Assembly: GCA_046758845.1 (NCBI GenBank)
Contig: JBHIBA010000253.1
Location: 1 to 6,948, forward strand
Direction: 5' to 3'
Origin: JBHIBA01 sp046758845
GTDB taxonomy: Bacteria > UBA8248 > JACPRG01 > G963555815
DNA: 6,948 nt
In this document: piece after piece, positions 4,496 to 6,948 of the stretch
Numbering within the stretch: position 1 is the first letter of the stretch
How the letters are laid out: each line of letters opens with the position of its first letter
The notes under the pieces: model-generated
Databases searched by the model: none
What the model saw: the letters and a program-made list of their open reading frames with translations, nothing else
What the model was told of the DNA's origin: nothing
Made by a program: the position numbers and the translations under genes

Positions 4496-5647
4496 GTGAC
4501 AGCGCAGGCCGAACCCGAAGTCGGCCTCGAGGCCGAGGCGAAATCCGGCGCCGTGACATCCGGCGGAGAAATCCGCCGCTGGCTGAAGGAGCTGCGTTCT
4601 CTCCCCTCTCGGCACACCGTGCCGGCGGGCCTTGGCGCCTATCACACGCTTGGGGCGGTCCTTCTCACCCTGTTCGGGATTCAGGTCGTCACCGGGGTCC
4701 TCCTCCTCTTCTACTACCAGCCCACTCCAGAGCGTGCGCACGAGAGCGTCTCGTTTCTCATGAGCCGGGTGACGTGGGGATGGGCCGTGAGGAGCCTTCA
4801 CCGCTGGTCCGGCGAGGCCATGGTGATTGCGGTCTTCCTCCACATGTGCCGCGTGTTTTTTACCGGGGCCTTCAAGCGGCCCCGACGGGTGACGTGGTTC
4901 GTGGGGTTCTGCCTTCTGATAGGGATCGTGGGGCTGGTTTTCACGGGGTATCTGTTGCCCTGGGACCAGAGGGCATATTGGGCGACAACGATCGGATCGC
5001 AGATGGCCCGGCAGCTTCCGCTGGTGGGGGAATTCCTCGCGGACCTGATGAAGGGGGGGAGCCGGGTGGGCGCGGCGACTTTGACCCGGTTCTTCGCCCT
5101 GCATGCGGTGGTGCTACCCGCGCTGTTGGCCCTGTTGATCGTCATTCATCTGGGCCTCGTTTACCGATTGGGCGTGGCCGATCCCCTGACGAGACGCACG
5201 GAGGCCGGCAGTCCGGCCGGGCGCGTTCCTTATGCGCGACACCTCCGCAAAGAGGTTCTGGCCGGGCTGCTGACGGTGGTGTTGCTCTTCGTGTGGACCG
5301 CCTGGAACCCCGCTGCCCTGGGCCAGCCGGCGGACCCCGCCGTCACGCCCGAGGACATCAAGCCCGAGTGGCCGTTTCTGGCGTTTTATCAGAGCTTGAA
5401 GTATTTTCCGTCCGGCCACGTCTTCCCCGGTTTCTCGTACCTTCAACTGGCCGTGATTCTTCAGGCGATTCCTTTCCTGCTGATCCTCCTCGTCCCCTAC
5501 CTCGACAGAACAGGCCATAGAAATCTCCTGCGACGGAAATCGGCGGCGGGGATCGCCTTGGGGCTCATCCTCCTCTGGATCGCTCTTACGTATCTGGGCC
5601 ATTATGCGGGCGGCAATGAACCTCTTTTTGGTGTGACGGTCCGGTGA
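4496..5647 (+). CDS. Cytochrome b, fused b6 plus subunit IV type
   Basis: This encodes the 383-residue dihaem core of the quinol-oxidising complex. Haem ligands are His102 and His116 (13 residues between) in helix B, and His203 and His218 (14 between) in helix D. The 14-residue spacing is the b6 hallmark; mitochondrial-type cytochrome b has 13. GYLLPWDQRAYWA (151-163) and GAATLTRFFALH are also b6-like. Four helices make up the first half. Three more, about 253-271, 313-337 and 352-371, match subunit IV, so both parts are fused in one chain. The Qo glutamate motif reads PEWPF at 290-294 instead of PEWY. Thr51 aligns with the Cys that binds haem cn in b6f complexes, so that haem is probably absent. 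GTG 4496 is the start, with AAAAGGGGGGG directly upstream. About 28 charged residues precede the conserved region. The end overlaps the next gene by four bases (GTGA). Confidence 0.97.
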   Translation: MTAQAEPEVGLEAEAKSGAVTSGGEIRRWLKELRSLPSRHTVPAGLGAYHTLGAVLLTLFGIQVVTGVLLLFYYQPTPERAHESVSFLMSRVTWGWAVRSLHRWSGEAMVIAVFLHMCRVFFTGAFKRPRRVTWFVGFCLLIGIVGLVFTGYLLPWDQRAYWATTIGSQMARQLPLVGEFLADLMKGGSRVGAATLTRFFALHAVVLPALLALLIVIHLGLVYRLGVADPLTRRTEAGSPAGRVPYARHLRKEVLAGLLTVVLLFVWTAWNPAALGQPADPAVTPEDIKPEWPFLAFYQSLKYFPSGHVFPGFSYLQLAVILQAIPFLLILLVPYLDRTGHRNLLRRKSAAGIALGLILLWIALTYLGHYAGGNEPLFGVTVR

Positions 5648-6897
5648 CGCTCCTTTTGCTTTTGTGGATCTTGGCCGCAGGGATTCCAGGGCCGCCGTCC
5701 GTTTCCGCCCAAGCCCCAAAGGTGCCGGGGCGGGTCGTGGACTCCTGTTGGGACTGCCACAAAGACGACAAGTCGGGGAGGGACCATCGCGCCGGCATCC
5801 ATTACACCTTCGGCGTCGGCTGCGCGGACTGTCACGGCGGGGACCCGACCAAGGCCAAACGGGAAGAAGCGGAGTCCAAGGAGGCAGGCTTCAAGGCGCG
5901 GATCTCTGCCTTCGATATTCCCGAGCTTTGCGCCAAGTGCCACGGGAAACCCGAATTCGTCAAACGGTCCCGGACGAGAAGGAATTCCTTCGAGGAATAC
6001 AAAGAGGGGGTCCACGCTGCGGCCCTCTGGCAAAAAGAAGAGGAGAGAAAGGCCCCTCAGTGTGTGACTTGTCATGAGGCGCATCGCATCCTCCGGGTGG
6101 ACGATCTCGAATCTCCGGCGCACCCGGCCAACGTTAATCAAACCTGCGGCAAGTGCCACGGAAGCGAGGAGTACCGGGAGGAATTCGATTTCGACCCGAG
6201 GGTTCCCGGACAGGTTGCAAAAAGCGTCCACGGGCTGAAAGGGCCGTGGAACCCCGGCCTGAATCTTCCCACGTGCGCCTCCTGTCATGGGGCCCATTGG
6301 AATTTTCAACCCAAGGCTGTGGCGATCGCTGGCTTTCAAGAGGTCTTCGAGGTCTGCGGGACGTGTCACACGCCTGAGCGGGAGGCATTCGGGAAGGACA
6401 ATCCGCATTTTCGGAAAGAGGTTCACTGCTCCAAGTGCCACGGCCCGCATGAGATCGTTCGGCCGACGCCGGCGCTATTCCGCGACCCGAAGGTCTGTGC
6501 GGTTTGCCATGACGCGAGCAAGAAACCCGATGACCCCGCCCTGACGTACATCTCGCGCGTGCTCAAGGCGGTGGCGCCGGTGGAGGAATCGATGGCCCGA
6601 AGCCGAAGAGCCCTAAAGGAGTTAGAACGAAGGGGATTCCCGGCGATAGACGAAGCCATTCGGCTGAACTGGGCCGAGCGGGCGCTTTTGACCGGTTTCG
6701 GTCAGGTGCAGCACCGGTTGGACCTAAAGCGGAACTTGCGGGAGCTGGAGGCCGCCGGTGAGCAGGCGAAGGCCGCCGAGGGGGCGATCCTTGCGGTCCG
6801 GAGCGGCCATCGCACGACGCGCATCGCCCTTTGGGGTGTAGCCGCCTACGCCGCCTTGCTGGTGGGAATTCTCTGGCTGCGAGGACGCAGGCGTTGA
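5644..6897 (+). CDS. Membrane-anchored nonahaem cytochrome c
   Basis: This encodes a 417-residue periplasmic multihaem protein. Residues 1-22 look like a signal peptide ending near VSA. Nine CxxCH sites start at residues 35, 60, 96, 140, 168, 211, 238, 262 and 285. Ten other His residues lie in the haem region (48, 53, 124, 147, 160, 196, 218, 255, 261, 269), enough for bis-His ligation of every haem. Residues 300-390 have no haem and look helical and charged. A final segment at 394-412 plus RGRRR anchors the protein with its C-terminus in the cytoplasm. The GTG start overlaps the cytochrome b stop, so translation is probably coupled. In this position it likely takes the place of cytochrome c1 or f as acceptor from the Rieske centre (inference). 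It could alternatively feed a periplasmic reductase or outer-membrane conduit. No second catalytic motif, such as the CxxCK of NrfA, is present. A start at a later codon is unlikely, since it would cut the signal peptide. Confidence 0.95.
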   Translation: MTLLLLLWILAAGIPGPPSVSAQAPKVPGRVVDSCWDCHKDDKSGRDHRAGIHYTFGVGCADCHGGDPTKAKREEAESKEAGFKARISAFDIPELCAKCHGKPEFVKRSRTRRNSFEEYKEGVHAAALWQKEEERKAPQCVTCHEAHRILRVDDLESPAHPANVNQTCGKCHGSEEYREEFDFDPRVPGQVAKSVHGLKGPWNPGLNLPTCASCHGAHWNFQPKAVAIAGFQEVFEVCGTCHTPEREAFGKDNPHFRKEVHCSKCHGPHEIVRPTPALFRDPKVCAVCHDASKKPDDPALTYISRVLKAVAPVEESMARSRRALKELERRGFPAIDEAIRLNWAERALLTGFGQVQHRLDLKRNLRELEAAGEQAKAAEGAILAVRSGHRTTRIALWGVAAYAALLVGILWLRGRRR

Positions 6898-6948
6898 CTC
6901 TCGGATGTGAACGACTCCGGATGAATGCGGGGGCGCTTTTTGGGCACT

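Noticed and set aside
4492..5520. A 342-codon plus-strand frame starting at the ATG four bases before the cytochrome b GTG
   Set aside because: It overlaps cytochrome b in another frame and its product is Arg/Gly/Pro-rich without motifs. The cytochrome b frame holds all haem ligands.
5602..6450. A 282-codon minus-strand open frame
   Set aside because: It lies antisense to the nonahaem cytochrome, whose nine CxxCH motifs prove the coding strand. Long antisense frames are expected at this GC content.
6898..6948. Start of a further gene at ATG 6921 or 6925
   Set aside because: Only 24-28 bases remain and no ribosome binding site is visible, so nothing can be concluded. No terminator is seen after the nonahaem gene either.

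Overview
The window is GC-rich bacterial DNA with seven credible protein genes. Coding segments are separated by intergenic islands packed with inverted and direct repeats. The redox genes point to a respiring, cytochrome-rich Gram-negative-type bacterium. Several features fit a low-potential (menaquinol) electron transport chain: a b6-type cytochrome b, a Rieske protein lacking the usual potential-raising Ser/Tyr residues, and a periplasmic multihaem cytochrome. The lineage cannot be fixed from the sequence. Deltaproteobacteria-like, Nitrospirota-like or NC10/Rokubacteria-like groups are all reasonable guesses (inference).

Layout. Positions 1-197 and 1181-1377 hold two copies, in opposite orientation, of a repeat made of three hairpins. 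They enclose one unrecognised eight-helix membrane protein gene (303-1157, + strand). Positions 1385-1599 hold further GC-rich palindromes. A class I SAM-dependent methyltransferase (1612-2214, - strand) and a cupin protein (2412-2939, + strand) are divergent from a 197-base spacer that carries a near-consensus sigma70 promoter. A bidirectional terminator hairpin (3038-3082) separates the cupin gene from a convergent gene for a secreted cytochrome c'-like monohaem protein (3131-3538, - strand). Positions 3539-4017 form a second non-coding island. It contains a structured leader, a 39-base perfect direct repeat, and a branched palindrome between the two repeat copies. A putative promoter lies on each side, facing outward.

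The main functional unit is the tight + strand cluster 4018-6897: Rieske 2Fe-2S protein, then a fused b6/subunit IV-type cytochrome b, then a membrane-anchored nonahaem cytochrome c. The gaps are 13 bases and then a 4-base overlap. Together they look like a quinol-oxidising Rieske/cytochrome b complex in which the usual cytochrome c1 or f is replaced by a nine-haem periplasmic wire. Quinol would be oxidised at the Qo site. One electron would pass through the Rieske centre to the nonahaem subunit and on to periplasmic acceptors, and the other would return through the b haems. The divergent cytochrome c'-like protein could be a periplasmic partner or an NO-binding protein, but nothing in the sequence proves the link.

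The points most worth following are the unusual composition of this complex (nine haems, PEWPF instead of PEWY, no haem-cn cysteine, low-potential Rieske signature) and the three-hairpin repeats, whose two copies differ by compensatory base-pair changes.
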